Made by a program: the position numbers and the translations under genes. Shown in pieces: positions 29,568-38,040 of a DNA stretch of 64,000 bases. How positions within the stretch are numbered: position 1 is the first letter of the stretch; the number at the start of each line of letters is the position of its first letter. Source of the DNA: Shewanella metallivivens (GTDB lineage Bacteria; Pseudomonadota; Gammaproteobacteria; Enterobacterales; Shewanellaceae); assembly GCF_028750675.1 (NCBI RefSeq), contig NZ_JAQQPZ010000013.1:62001-126000 (forward strand), given 5' to 3'. The notes beneath the pieces were generated by a model. It had not been told where the DNA came from. It was given only the letters and a program-made list of their open reading frames with translations, and did not search any database.

Positions 29568-30476
29568 CTAGCATTGCAATAAGGTGCAGCGCGTTACGGT
29601 GGCACCCTGCTGCCTCAACAATTCAGGAATAGCCTGCTGACCGACAATATGCCCGGCACCGACCACAATAAATAACTGTTCTTGCGCTTTACTTTGTAGC
29701 AATTGAATAATCCTTTGGCTCATGGTGTGATTGCGTTTCCAGAGTAACTTTTCTAAAAACTCATCCGACTCCCCCGCCTGCGACGCCATTATGGTGGCCA
29801 GCGCATTTGCATCGCCTTGACGCCAAGCACTAATCAAATCAAGCATTTCTGCATCACTGGCGTTAATGGCCTCATCGAGCATCTCTAATTGAGTTTGATG
29901 TGAAAACGATGAAATCAGTTCAAATTGAAACTCAATACTTTCAAGCTCAATCAACGCTTTACCATTACGGTTTTCAGTAAAATAAGCATCAACGCCTTGC
30001 TCTGTACTATAGCCTAGCTCAGCAAAGCGACTGACACTGATTTGAGTTGACTGAAGCCAGGGTGCATACGGTGCTAACGCTTGACACATCACCTGATGAC
30101 TTAAGCAATATTGTTGGCGCGTGGCATCAACCTCTGCGGCAATATCGGCAGACAAGGCACCATATTGTTGCAATAACGCCCCCGTATCACCTTGGGACAC
30201 ATCAGCTTCAATAGCCAACGCATCTGACTGCTTAAAAGCCGACTCAATGTGCTGCCCTAATGGGTAAAAATCTGCACGCCCAACATGGATAGACCCTAAC
30301 AAATACGCCTGCTGATTTTGATAATTAATTTTATAAAATACCGGCGAGTCTAATGCCGCTGCAGGCCATACAACTGCACATAAAAGCAAGGCGATAACAC
30401 GACGACAATGTTGCTGTAAACGGCGATGAATCAAGCGGATATTCAAATTAAACCGACTTTTCCTTGTTGCCTGCAT
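29568..30476 (-). CDS. TraB/GumN family protein
   Basis: A 302-residue protein with a positively charged N-terminus and signal peptide or anchor at about residues 26-42. The family landmarks are AYLLGSIHVGRADFYPL near residue 57 and FIVVGAGHIVGQQAIPELL near 272, whose Gly-x2-His elements are thought to be metal-binding, making this a possible TIKI-like metallopeptidase. It is placed in the periplasm. The ATG follows GGAG by five bases. It is divergent from the small gene at 30529. No substrate is known for bacterial members. Confidence 0.85.
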   Translation of the reverse strand: MQATRKSRFNLNIRLIHRRLQQHCRRVIALLLCAVVWPAAALDSPVFYKINYQNQQAYLLGSIHVGRADFYPLGQHIESAFKQSDALAIEADVSQGDTGALLQQYGALSADIAAEVDATRQQYCLSHQVMCQALAPYAPWLQSTQISVSRFAELGYSTEQGVDAYFTENRNGKALIELESIEFQFELISSFSHQTQLEMLDEAINASDAEMLDLISAWRQGDANALATIMASQAGESDEFLEKLLWKRNHTMSQRIIQLLQSKAQEQLFIVVGAGHIVGQQAIPELLRQQGATVTRCTLLQC

Positions 30477-30528
30477 AGCAGCTCCTTATAATTAGTCATA
30501 TTCTTTGCACAAGCACCATGGGGCAATT

Positions 30529-30837
30529 ATGCCGTACACCAACGTTTTTCTACAGATAAAAGAAAACCTGCAAATAGCCTACCGACAAGCGATTGATTGT
30601 GACGCTCGTCTTGATGAATTGCGTAAAGCCGGTCACGGTAAATTTGTCGCCATATTTACAGAAGATCAAGGTTTTACTGAAAGCAGCAATCGCTTTCTAC
30701 CTTATGTTCAAGAACTGGTTGCCGAATTTGATGCCATGCAAAATAGCACTCATGTCGCCCCAGAAACACTCGAAGTCTTTGTTAAAAAGCTTGCCACTCT
30801 TCTGCAAACGCTACAAGTATTTAAGCTTTCTAAGTAA
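30529..30837 (+). CDS. Small helical protein of unknown function
   Basis: A 102-residue soluble, predominantly helical protein. ATG 30529 is chosen because GGGGCAATT precedes it; an earlier TTG has no ribosome site. The sequence LDELRKAGHGKFVAIFTEDQ (residues about 25-44) is the most distinctive stretch. No known motif. It is followed by a good terminator and is convergent with the DUF3016 gene. Confidence 0.7.
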   Translation: MPYTNVFLQIKENLQIAYRQAIDCDARLDELRKAGHGKFVAIFTEDQGFTESSNRFLPYVQELVAEFDAMQNSTHVAPETLEVFVKKLATLLQTLQVFKLSK

Positions 30838-30870
30838 TCGAAAAGTCAGGACATTCTACTGGCAGATTAA

Positions 30871-30904
30871 AAAATAAAGCTCCAATTGTGGAGCTTTATT
30901 TTTT
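30871..30904. terminator. Bidirectional terminator
   Basis: The stem AAAATAAAGCTCC/GGAGCTTTATTTT around AATTGT lies between the convergent genes ending at 30837 and 30926. Confidence 0.85.
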
Positions 30905-30925
30905 ATCGTATTCAAACAATAAATA

Positions 30926-31450
30926 CTATAGCTGCGGCTCAACCGTCTTTTGTAGCCACTCAACAAACAATCGTGTTTCGTATTGAAAAGGTCTGTCACG
31001 CATCCGATTTGAGTGATGCATAAAACTCATATCAGTGATTTTTTCATCACCCGCAATAACAACTTTATCACCCTCTTTAACACTGTAGCTAAAGGTTGCT
31101 CTTGGAGGATACAGGTCTTTCACAATACGTAAATCACCCGGAGTCGCTCCAAATGTTGGGCGCATATCACCAGCTAAATCAATATCGGTCACCTGCATAT
31201 GTAAGGTTTGTCCCGGTTTTAGGGACTTTTCTGCTTGTTTATTGATGTTTTTGGTTAAGGTTTCAAATAAACGGTTCTCGAAACGAGACTGTAACTCTAC
31301 CGAGGTTTTAATGTCACGAAACTCTTTAGGATTTTGCCATTCAATTTTAACCACACCCACTTCAGTTTGCGGGTTAGGTTCTGGCGCATCTTCAGCCAAA
31401 GTCACCTGGCAGGTAAATACCGAAGCAAGTAATAAGTATTTTATGTTCAT
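30926..31450 (-). CDS. DUF3016 domain secreted protein
   Basis: About 174 residues with a signal peptide (MNIKYLLLASVFTCQVTLA). The DUF3016 region includes VKIEWQNPKEFRDIKTS near residue 34 and a C-terminal FVEWLQKTV. ATG 31450 is chosen with GGAGG six bases upstream; another ATG is directly before it. It is periplasmic or surface-exposed, of unknown role. A tandem 16-base duplication lies just upstream, within the likely promoter. Confidence 0.75.
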   Translation of the reverse strand: MNIKYLLLASVFTCQVTLAEDAPEPNPQTEVGVVKIEWQNPKEFRDIKTSVELQSRFENRLFETLTKNINKQAEKSLKPGQTLHMQVTDIDLAGDMRPTFGATPGDLRIVKDLYPPRATFSYSVKEGDKVVIAGDEKITDMSFMHHSNRMRDRPFQYETRLFVEWLQKTVEPQL

Positions 31451-31483
31451 CATAAACCTCCAAAGGCGCATCAGTCATACACA

Positions 31484-31515
31484 ATTAATGGGTTACACTA
31501 TTAATGGGTTACACT
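31484..31515. repeat. Perfect tandem duplication of a 16-base unit
   Basis: ATTAATGGGTTACACT occurs twice head to tail with no mismatch, ending in a third partial ATTA. It is 34 bases upstream of the DUF3016 start codon, so it may duplicate promoter or operator sequence. Confidence 0.9.
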
Positions 31516-31650
31516 ATTAGTCAATCAAATTAGATTAGCGAGGGGATATCAGCAACAACCCACGCCTAAACCCACCTTTATATCTTGTTGTATTAACTTT
31601 AACGCAGCCAAGCTGAACCAAGACTTAACAAGCTGACACTCAAGCCAAAC

Positions 31651-32160
31651 TTAAAAAGGAAAGCGCGCACTCAGTAATGGATAAGTTTGGCGCATCACTT
31701 TTGGCTTAGTGCTAAACTTTTTACCCACGGGGTTATTTTGACCAGAGGGCACAAAGGGTAATTCATGGCCAGTGCGGTCTTCGTATATTTGCCCAGCGAT
31801 AAGATCATAATCTTCAACAAAAGGATAAGCGTAATCATCCACTAACGGCCATTGAGCCAACTCAGCTAAACAGTCAGGGTTAGCCACCACCTTGTCGTAC
31901 CATTGTTGACCTAATGACAATAAAAAGCACCTAAATTCAGCAAAACCATAATCCGAATCGCACCCAGTAATAATATAGGCAGCGCCCCAAACCGACCAGG
32001 TATAGCTGCGACGTAATTGCTGCCCCATCATTTTATCAAACGCTTTAAGTGACTCATCATCTAAAACGTGTAATTTATCGCGTAATTGTTGTGCCACTTC
32101 ATCGGAAGATAAGCTTGGTTGATCGCGTGTTACCAGTGCCCAAAAATCGGTTTCTGTCAT
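31651..32160 (-). CDS. DUF4240 domain protein
   Basis: A 169-residue soluble protein. The DUF4240 signature is seen in MTETDFWALV at the N-terminus, WGAAYIITGCDSDYGFAEFR near residue 58 and the Asp/Tyr-rich DDYAYPFVEDYDLIAG further on. ATG 32160 is used. The family is of unknown function. Its start is divergent from the small membrane protein at 32218, about 57 bases apart, leaving little room for two promoters. Confidence 0.8.
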   Translation of the reverse strand: MTETDFWALVTRDQPSLSSDEVAQQLRDKLHVLDDESLKAFDKMMGQQLRRSYTWSVWGAAYIITGCDSDYGFAEFRCFLLSLGQQWYDKVVANPDCLAELAQWPLVDDYAYPFVEDYDLIAGQIYEDRTGHELPFVPSGQNNPVGKKFSTKPKVMRQTYPLLSARFPF

Positions 32161-32217
32161 CAAAATATACCCACACAGCGTGTTTGTGCGATATTCTACC
32201 TGAAATTTTCAACCCAG

Positions 32218-32631
32218 ATGACCTATATGAACCAGATTACGCAATCCACTATGCCACTACGCGTAAAAGCCTTGGTATGCTTATATATATTATTCACGCT
32301 TATCGCCTTGTGGCGCATGACCACCTTTTACGCATTTGACTTACTCACGTTAGGCGTATTGCCACTTTTATTTGGTATTCTCACTCGAGCAGCTTGGACT
32401 AAAGTGGTTCTGTTTGTGTATCTTGGCTTGCAAACTATTGGCCTAGCCGCCATGAGTACCACTGCCATTATTGCTTACCAAATTACACCTGAAGACGTCA
32501 ATTTAGTGTTTCAAGGTTACAACATTCCGTTAATTCCACTATGGTTAGTATTGGTATCATTAATAGGCTTTCAATGGTGGGTGGGGGTATCTAAGGTCAT
32601 GACGCAATATTTGAGCCCAAAAAACAGATAA
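32218..32631 (+). CDS. Small multi-span membrane protein
   Basis: About 137 residues with three or four hydrophobic helices (near residues 13-30, 40-60, 65-85 and 105-125). The reading frame is open further upstream, but hydrophilic sequence there overlaps the divergent DUF4240 gene, so I begin at ATG 32218; ATG 32227 is also possible. Neither has a strong ribosome site. No motif is recognised. It precedes the double-receiver gene by 46 bases and may be co-transcribed with it. Confidence 0.6.
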   Translation: MTYMNQITQSTMPLRVKALVCLYILFTLIALWRMTTFYAFDLLTLGVLPLLFGILTRAAWTKVVLFVYLGLQTIGLAAMSTTAIIAYQITPEDVNLVFQGYNIPLIPLWLVLVSLIGFQWWVGVSKVMTQYLSPKNR

Positions 32632-32677
32632 CTGTTACCCGAAATAAAAATAAAAATGTCGAAACGGAATACAACCT

Positions 32678-33475
32678 ATGCCAAGTTTGTCACCTAATGA
32701 GTTGTCCATATTATTGCTTGAACCATCTGATACACAACGTAAAATCATCATATCCCATCTGCAACAAGAAGGGGTAAGCAGCATCCAAACTGCAACAAGT
32801 ATCGGTGAAGCCAAAGCAATAATTTCACGCCACAGACCTGACTTGATAGCCAGCGCACTTCACTTTACTGACGGCGAAGCCTCTGACTTATTGCAATACA
32901 TCAACAACACTCCAGCACTCAATGACATCCAATTTATGTTGGTATCGAGCGAATGCCGCCGTGAACAATTAGAAATTTATAGACAATCTGGTGCTGTTGC
33001 CATTTTACCCAAACCCTTTAATACAGAACATTTAGTCACGGCGCTTAATTCAACCATTGATTTATTGAGCCATGACGAGCTCGATTTAAGCCATTTCGAT
33101 GTGCATAATATTAGAGTACTTGTGGTCGACGACAGCCGTATGGCACGTAATATGATTAAGCGAACCATTACGAATCTGGGCATGCAACTTATTACTGAGG
33201 CAGAAGACGGCGCACAAGCCATTCAGCTTATGCAAGACACCTTATTTGACCTTGTCATTACCGACTACAACATGCCTTCTGTCGATGGTTTAGCGCTTAC
33301 CCAATATATTCGTCACCAAAGCCAACAGTCACACATACCTATCCTGATGGTGTCATCAGAAGCGAATAACGCTCATTTAAGCAATGTGTTTAGTGCAGGC
33401 GTTAATGCCCTTTGCGACAAGCCATTTGAGCCTCAGTTAGTCAAAAAAATCCTTTACCAACTGCTCGAAGAGTAA
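32678..33475 (+). CDS. Tandem-receiver response regulator with a degenerate first receiver
   Basis: A 265-residue protein of two CheY-like domains and no output domain. In the first (8-130) the acidic pair is replaced by Glu15-Pro16 and the phosphoacceptor position is Ala60, although Lys112 remains, so it cannot be phosphorylated normally. The second (145-265) is complete: Asp151/Asp152, Asp196 (TDYNMP) and the Lys of CDKPF. Such proteins often act by binding partners, as in motility or phosphorelay shuttling. The partner is not evident here. Confidence 0.88.
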   Translation: MPSLSPNELSILLLEPSDTQRKIIISHLQQEGVSSIQTATSIGEAKAIISRHRPDLIASALHFTDGEASDLLQYINNTPALNDIQFMLVSSECRREQLEIYRQSGAVAILPKPFNTEHLVTALNSTIDLLSHDELDLSHFDVHNIRVLVVDDSRMARNMIKRTITNLGMQLITEAEDGAQAIQLMQDTLFDLVITDYNMPSVDGLALTQYIRHQSQQSHIPILMVSSEANNAHLSNVFSAGVNALCDKPFEPQLVKKILYQLLEE

Positions 33476-33630
33476 ATACGCTTACTTTAGCCGCATTATT
33501 TAGGCTTATTTTGCCCTAAAACCACTACAGATACTGAATTTATAGGATAAAGTGCTTTTAAACCGCCATAGCTTGTGGCATGTTAATGATGTTTTAAAAA
33601 ACACTTCTATGGAAAGCAGAGAATACCAAT

Positions 33631-33903
33631 ATGAACAAAAGTGAATTAATTGCAAAAATCGCTGAAAATGCTGAACTAACTAAAGCTGAAGCTGGCCGCG
33701 CACTAAAATCTTTCGAAGAAGCGGTAACTGAAGCCATGAAAAATGGTGATAAAATTTCTATCGTTGGTTTTGGTTCATTTGAAACCACTCAACGTGCTGC
33801 ACGTACTGGTCGTAACCCACAAACAGGCAAAGAAATTCAAATCGCAGCAGCGACAGTGCCTAAGTTCAAAGCCGGTAAAACATTAAAAGACAGCGTTAAT
33901 TAA
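33631..33903 (+). CDS. HU-family DNA-binding protein
   Basis: A 90-residue nucleoid protein, the standard HU length. The DNA-binding arm carries [12 protein letters not shown] with the conserved Arg-Asn-Pro tip. The C-terminus LKDSVN resembles HU-beta, while other positions ([15 protein letters not shown]) resemble HU-alpha, so I leave the alpha/beta symbol open. It bends and compacts DNA as a dimer. A good terminator follows 22 bases later. Confidence 0.93.
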   Translation: MNKSELIAKIAENAELTKAEAGRALKSFEEAVTEAMKNGDKISIVGFGSFETTQRAARTGRNPQTGKEIQIAAATVPKFKAGKTLKDSVN

Positions 33904-33925
33904 TTTTCGCTTATGTCCTTTGAAG

Positions 33926-33951
33926 AAAACCTCCTTAATGGAGGTTTTTTT
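33926..33951 (+). terminator. Rho-independent terminator after the HU gene
   Basis: Stem AAAACCTCC/GGAGGTTTT with TTAAT loop and a run of seven T. Confidence 0.85.
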
Positions 33952-34027
33952 ATGCGTAAAATTTAACGATTACTAAAAATTTATTCAGTTTATGGCTTAA
34001 TCTAAAGCCATTACCAAGGATCCATAA

Positions 34028-34046
34028 TTGCACAAAAAAAGTGCAA
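34028..34046. promoter_or_regulatory. Inverted repeat TTGCAC-A7-GTGCAA
   Basis: A perfect six-base inverted repeat around seven A, about 190 bases upstream of the porin start. It looks like an operator, but the binding protein is unknown. Confidence 0.35.
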
Positions 34047-34073
34047 CGCTGCATCATTAAGCCGCAACAAGTT

Positions 34074-34090
34074 TGCTACAAAATGTAGCA
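34074..34090. promoter_or_regulatory. Inverted repeat TGCTACA-AAA-TGTAGCA
   Basis: A perfect seven-base inverted repeat around AAA, 28 bases beyond the previous one. Either a hairpin in a long leader or a second operator. Confidence 0.35.
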
Positions 34091-34230
34091 TCACACATTA
34101 AGCTCTTGATTAATATAAAGTAACAAAAGTGGCATGCGATTCGCTAATTTATCTTCAGACAAACCGACATTGAGTATGTTTAAACCATAAATAAATGGCT
34201 CAGTGACAATAAAACATTAAGGGATTGAAG

Positions 34231-34917
34231 ATGAAAAAATCACTATATCAAGCAATTGCATTATCAACAGGTTTACTATTGAGTGGCAGCGCCCTTGCTG
34301 AAGTCACTGGCAATATTGGCGCTACGTCAAACTACTTATGGCGCGGTACCACTCAAACCAGTAACGAAGCGGCGATTCAAGGTGGCCTTGATTACGCACA
34401 CGACTCAGGCTTTTATGCCGGGACTTGGGCATCTAATGTCGATTTTGGTGATGAGACAAGCTACGAATTAGACTTATATGGTGGTTACGGCGGTAACTTC
34501 ACTGAAGATTTAACTTACGATATAAGCTACCTTTACTACGCTTACCCAGATGCAGGAGCAAGCATTGATTTTGGTGAAATTGCAATTTCACTTGGCTGGA
34601 AATGGCTAGACGTAGGTTACTCTCAAGTAGTGAATGCCGACTCAGATGTATCAGGCGCATCAGATGAAAAAGATTGGAGCTACATCCAAGCTAACGCAAG
34701 CTTCCCATTAACAGAAAAGCTAAGCCTTGCATTGCACTACGGTTATTCACAAGGTGATGTAGTAGAAGATTTATTTGGCGACACTTACGCTGACTACAAC
34801 GTCACATTAAGCGCAGAAACAGACATGGGTACCGTGTCGTTTATGGCTTCAGATACTGACTTACCAGACAGCGATGTTAAAATTGTTTTAGGCTACTCAT
34901 ACGGCTTTACGCTTTAA
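34231..34917 (+). CDS. TorF-family putative porin
   Basis: About 228 residues. A signal peptide (MKKSLYQAIALSTGLLLSGSALA) is followed by EVTGNIGATSNYLWRGTTQT, the landmark start of the TorF/gcw_chp family of outer-membrane proteins. The rest alternates aromatic and polar residues in barrel strands and ends YSYGFTL. ATG 34231 follows AAGGGA; an in-frame TTG is two codons earlier. Related proteins sit in the outer membrane; permeants are not known. The strong terminator after it and the unusual inverted repeats upstream suggest a highly expressed single gene. Confidence 0.85.
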   Translation: MKKSLYQAIALSTGLLLSGSALAEVTGNIGATSNYLWRGTTQTSNEAAIQGGLDYAHDSGFYAGTWASNVDFGDETSYELDLYGGYGGNFTEDLTYDISYLYYAYPDAGASIDFGEIAISLGWKWLDVGYSQVVNADSDVSGASDEKDWSYIQANASFPLTEKLSLALHYGYSQGDVVEDLFGDTYADYNVTLSAETDMGTVSFMASDTDLPDSDVKIVLGYSYGFTL

Positions 34918-34940
34918 TCTATCCTGCTCTTTTTAATATA

Positions 34941-34973
34941 AAAAATGCCACTGTTTAACTCAGTGGCATTTTT
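34941..34973 (+). terminator. Rho-independent terminator after the porin
   Basis: Stem AAAAATGCCACTG/CAGTGGCATTTTT with a TTTAACT loop. Confidence 0.88.
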
Positions 34974-35176
34974 GTATCTGTAGCAAAATTAGATCAATAA
35001 CACAATTTTTGTTTAAGTCTGTAGCAAGAAAAAAATTTACTGCTAAGCTCAAATTGAAAGGTAAAAATAGCTGTCCATATCAGACAAAAACTTTTACTTT
35101 TCTATTGGTAATTTTTTAGTTAGAAAGTGCTCATTGAATTTGTTTTCATTTTACCATTCAACTTGAGGGTTTCGTT

Positions 35177-35353
35177 ATGGCTAATCTTACAGATCGAGTG
35201 CCAGATGATACAGAAATTGACGCGATGACAACACCTAGAGGTGCAAAGTCAGCAGAGTCATTACAGCATAAGCGTCAAATCAAACGCAGATTAGAGGATT
35301 TTCTCGAACAAGCGCAATTACGCAAAGCAATAGGTGATGACGACTTTTTCTAG
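35177..35353 (+). CDS. 58-residue acidic/basic small protein (PA3496-like)
   Basis: Too short for many gene finders but well placed: ATG 35177 follows GAGGG by seven bases and a bidirectional terminator lies just beyond. The C-terminal half KRQIKRRLEDFLEQAQL is basic and helical and ends in an acidic DDDFF. The pattern resembles the PA3496 family of small putative envelope-integrity proteins, a name used in annotation but not functionally proven. No signal peptide or membrane span is visible. Confidence 0.65.
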   Translation: MANLTDRVPDDTEIDAMTTPRGAKSAESLQHKRQIKRRLEDFLEQAQLRKAIGDDDFF

Positions 35354-35355
35354 CA

Positions 35356-35388
35356 AAGAGGGATAAACAATGGTTTATCCCTTTTTTA
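35356..35388. terminator. Bidirectional terminator
   Basis: Stem GGGATAAAC/GTTTATCCC with loop AATG and a T run. It serves the small protein and the PDC gene; the latter's stop lies at its edge. Confidence 0.8.
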
Positions 35389-35389
35389 A

Positions 35390-36367
35390 TTAGGCAATGC
35401 GTTTATCCGTTTTACTGCCGCTTTTATTTGCCTGAGTCTGGGTTAGCAACAGCTCAGCTTTAGCGCCTAAATAAACATACACACCTAATCCAACCAACAA
35501 TCCGACTACAGCAAGCATCATCAAGATTGCAGGCTCTATGTATTGCTTTTCGCCTAATGACGCTTTAAACATGGTAAGCAGTGCCTCTATCGAAATCGCA
35601 ATCAAAATTGTCGAGATAAACCGAGTGATAGTCCTGCGGGTAGAGCTATGCCTAAAAATATCTTTATGCATAAGCACTTCTTCTTCTAAAATGGTCTTAC
35701 CCAAGTCAAAAATTGCCAGAGCCAATGTTAAAAAAATAATAATTCCAAAAGGTTGCAGGGGATCATGACGCGCAGAGGCTTGGTTAAAAAGATCATAAAT
35801 ATCCAACGTCACCGTCCACATCAGTACACTCACCAACACAAACAAACATAAAACAATGGCCGCGTAGATACTCTTGAAAAAAGGCGACATTTTACGTCTT
35901 GCACTATCTCCCATCATAAATTCAATTAAGCGGGTCAGGTTAACGTCAATCACGACAATACCGGTTTCGCCCTCTGACGACTTCAGAATTTGTGACGCAG
36001 ACAAACACAAGCCGCCACCCGCATTAGACAAATATGGCCGAGTAATATGTGCAGTATTCGCTTCAGAAAGCTGGGTAAAATAAGGACGTTGGCTTCGATC
36101 AGCCTGCTTGCCGTTATTTAACAGCTTAATTTGTTGGTTAACGACACTAATATTGGGGCTAACTTGAATACCTTGTTCATCGAGCAAATAAATCAGCTCC
36201 ACAAACGGGTAGCTTACCGCCATATCTTCAAATACTTTTGCTGACACCGGTTTATCAAATAAATTGACGTCACCCACCCCCACTAAAATCGACTCTAATA
36301 GTTCGTGCACTAGGTTTTCATATTCATGATAGCGTTCTATCACGCTCAAATAACTCATTGCAGCCAT
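35390..36367 (-). CDS. PDC/Cache-domain membrane protein without an output domain
   Basis: A 325-residue protein. Residues about 15-160 form a PDC (Cache) sensor fold, including SQRPYFTQL near 94 and a GIVVIDVNLTRLIEFM strand-helix near 138. Four membrane helices follow (about 170-193, 205-227, 246-266 and 282-303). There is no kinase, GGDEF or methyl-accepting part. Cache domains usually sit between two helices outside the membrane, but here no helix or signal precedes it. The ATG follows AGGA. Function unknown. Confidence 0.8.
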   Translation of the reverse strand: MAAMSYLSVIERYHEYENLVHELLESILVGVGDVNLFDKPVSAKVFEDMAVSYPFVELIYLLDEQGIQVSPNISVVNQQIKLLNNGKQADRSQRPYFTQLSEANTAHITRPYLSNAGGGLCLSASQILKSSEGETGIVVIDVNLTRLIEFMMGDSARRKMSPFFKSIYAAIVLCLFVLVSVLMWTVTLDIYDLFNQASARHDPLQPFGIIIFLTLALAIFDLGKTILEEEVLMHKDIFRHSSTRRTITRFISTILIAISIEALLTMFKASLGEKQYIEPAILMMLAVVGLLVGLGVYVYLGAKAELLLTQTQANKSGSKTDKRIA

Positions 36368-36552
36368 ATGCTTTCCTTTTAATCGACACGATAATAAAGC
36401 AAAGCAGTTTTAGTGCCAAAAAAATAGCAACTTATTTTCAATCACTTACATCAAATCTAAAAAGATATATTGCTACCTAAAAATCCAGACTGCACCAAAC
36501 TGGGGCTAAGTAGCTTACTTTTTTTCATTGCTGTTTTGTGAATAAACTCTGC

Positions 36553-36558
36553 TAATAT
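36553..36558 (+). promoter_or_regulatory. Extended -10 element for the QEGLA gene
   Basis: TGC TAATAT lies about 45 bases upstream of the start codon. A TTGCTG-like -35 is present at a slightly long spacing. Judged by eye. Confidence 0.4.
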
Positions 36559-36602
36559 AAGCAAAACATCATGGTTCAGGTTGACTAGATTAGGAAAAGA
36601 CA

Positions 36603-37955
36603 ATGTCAGAGTCTTTATTGCGTTATCAGCAAGATATTCGTCGTTTTTCTGATGAATTAATTCGTATCCAAGCACCGATTAAAATTTTAGATTCGATAAA
36701 ATGGCCTAAACAAATCGAAGATAATTTTCTAGCAAAACAAACTAAACAGCTGCCTGATATTAGTAATGATTTTTATCAAACTATCCCATTATCATTCAAC
36801 GCTGCACAAACTCAAACTGACCTACAAGGTTTAAAAAGTGCCATTGAACGCGGCCTGGGTAAACGTGACAAGCTGGGTAAGATTTTACTAGCCAATATCG
36901 ATCAGTATCGAATAGTGATCGACATGCTGCACAATCGCGGCAATCCTACGTTTGGTAAACTGAGCCAAGAGTTATACGGTAGTGCCAGTCATAAATTGCA
37001 TGGCGACCGCCACACCCTTCGCCAACTGGGCGATCGTTTAAGCCATATATTTTCACTACCCGCGGCGCGCCATATGAGCCAGCGTCACCCTAAAATTGTA
37101 AGCGCTCCGGAAGCAGTAGAAGTGCTAAGTAAACGCTTAGTTAAGTATTTTCATAACGATGAAATCCACGTTAAATTAAGTGATGGTATTGCCTCAGATG
37201 CCGCAGTGGGCGGTGATACCGTTAAACTTAATACTCGAGCCATGTTCAGTGAGTCTGATTTAAATGTCTATGAAGTCCACGAAGGTTGGGTGCATGTTGG
37301 CACCACGCTTAATGGTCGCGCCCAACCTCACGCCACATGGTTAAGCGTGGGTTCGCCACGGGTTACGGCCTCGCAAGAAGGCTTAGCAGTATTAATGGAA
37401 ATGCTCACCTTAAGCTCTAATCCAGGGCGAGCTCGTCGCATTAGCGATAGGGTTTCGGCAGTTGATATGGCCGAGCAAGGTGCCGATTTTATTGAAGTCT
37501 ATCGCTACTTCAGAAACCTTAATTTAAGCTCAAAAGACAGTTATCGAGTCACTCAGCGTGTATTTCGGGGTGGCATGGTTGGTGGCGGGAGCTTTTTTAC
37601 CAAAGATATCTCTTATGTGCGCGGTTATGTTGAAAACATTAACTTTATACGCAGTGCCATCAGCACAGGCTTGCCAGAGCTGATCCCTATGTTATTTTTG
37701 GGTAAGTTGGCCATTGAAGACATTCCGGTACTTTACCAGGCATATCAAGAAGGGGTTATTGCTCAACCTAAGTATTTACCCCCAATGTTTGCCGATATTA
37801 GTGGTCTTTATGCCTGGTTTGGCTTTGCTTCAGGGATAGGTAACATTGACCTAAAAGGAGTGCAGCGTTATTTTGCCAACCAATTTAAGCATGTGACCCC
37901 AACCTCTGCTGTCGACTTATTTGAAGACTCAGAATTTGATAACAACTTCGAATAA
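36603..37955 (+). CDS. DUF1704 / QEGLA-motif metallopeptidase-like protein
   Basis: A 450-residue soluble protein of the family annotated as flavohemoglobin expression-modulating QEGLA motif protein (TIGR02421). The segment VHEGWVH gives an HExxxH site: His226, Glu227 and His231. QEGLA at 258-262 provides Glu259, 33 residues later, as the likely third metal ligand. The same HExxxH-plus-Glu arrangement defines the eukaryotic DUF1704 tyrosine carboxypeptidases (MATCAP). A peptidase role here is therefore plausible, though no bacterial substrate is known. The ATG follows AGGA by seven bases. No ATP-grasp or flavohemoglobin gene is nearby. Confidence 0.85.
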   Translation: MSESLLRYQQDIRRFSDELIRIQAPIKILDSIKWPKQIEDNFLAKQTKQLPDISNDFYQTIPLSFNAAQTQTDLQGLKSAIERGLGKRDKLGKILLANIDQYRIVIDMLHNRGNPTFGKLSQELYGSASHKLHGDRHTLRQLGDRLSHIFSLPAARHMSQRHPKIVSAPEAVEVLSKRLVKYFHNDEIHVKLSDGIASDAAVGGDTVKLNTRAMFSESDLNVYEVHEGWVHVGTTLNGRAQPHATWLSVGSPRVTASQEGLAVLMEMLTLSSNPGRARRISDRVSAVDMAEQGADFIEVYRYFRNLNLSSKDSYRVTQRVFRGGMVGGGSFFTKDISYVRGYVENINFIRSAISTGLPELIPMLFLGKLAIEDIPVLYQAYQEGVIAQPKYLPPMFADISGLYAWFGFASGIGNIDLKGVQRYFANQFKHVTPTSAVDLFEDSEFDNNFE

Positions 37956-37963
37956 CTGACATT

Positions 37964-37991
37964 GCTAAGTGTGGCATTGGTCACACTTAGC
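37964..37991. terminator. Strong hairpin after the QEGLA gene
   Basis: A perfect ten-base stem GCTAAGTGTG/CACACTTAGC with an eight-base loop lies nine bases after the stop. It lacks a T run, so it may be a weak terminator or an mRNA end-stabiliser. Confidence 0.45.
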
Positions 37992-38040
37992 ACTGTAAAC
38001 AAGTGCAATAGTGTTTATATGTCTATGTTTGAGGCTCACC

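Larger units (their letters stand above)
33904..34230. other. Region between the HU gene and the TorF-like porin
   Basis: About 330 bases without a gene. It holds the HU terminator at 33926-33951, then two closely spaced inverted repeats at 34028-34046 and 34074-34090 that are listed separately. The promoter of the porin must be in the second half. Confidence 0.6.
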
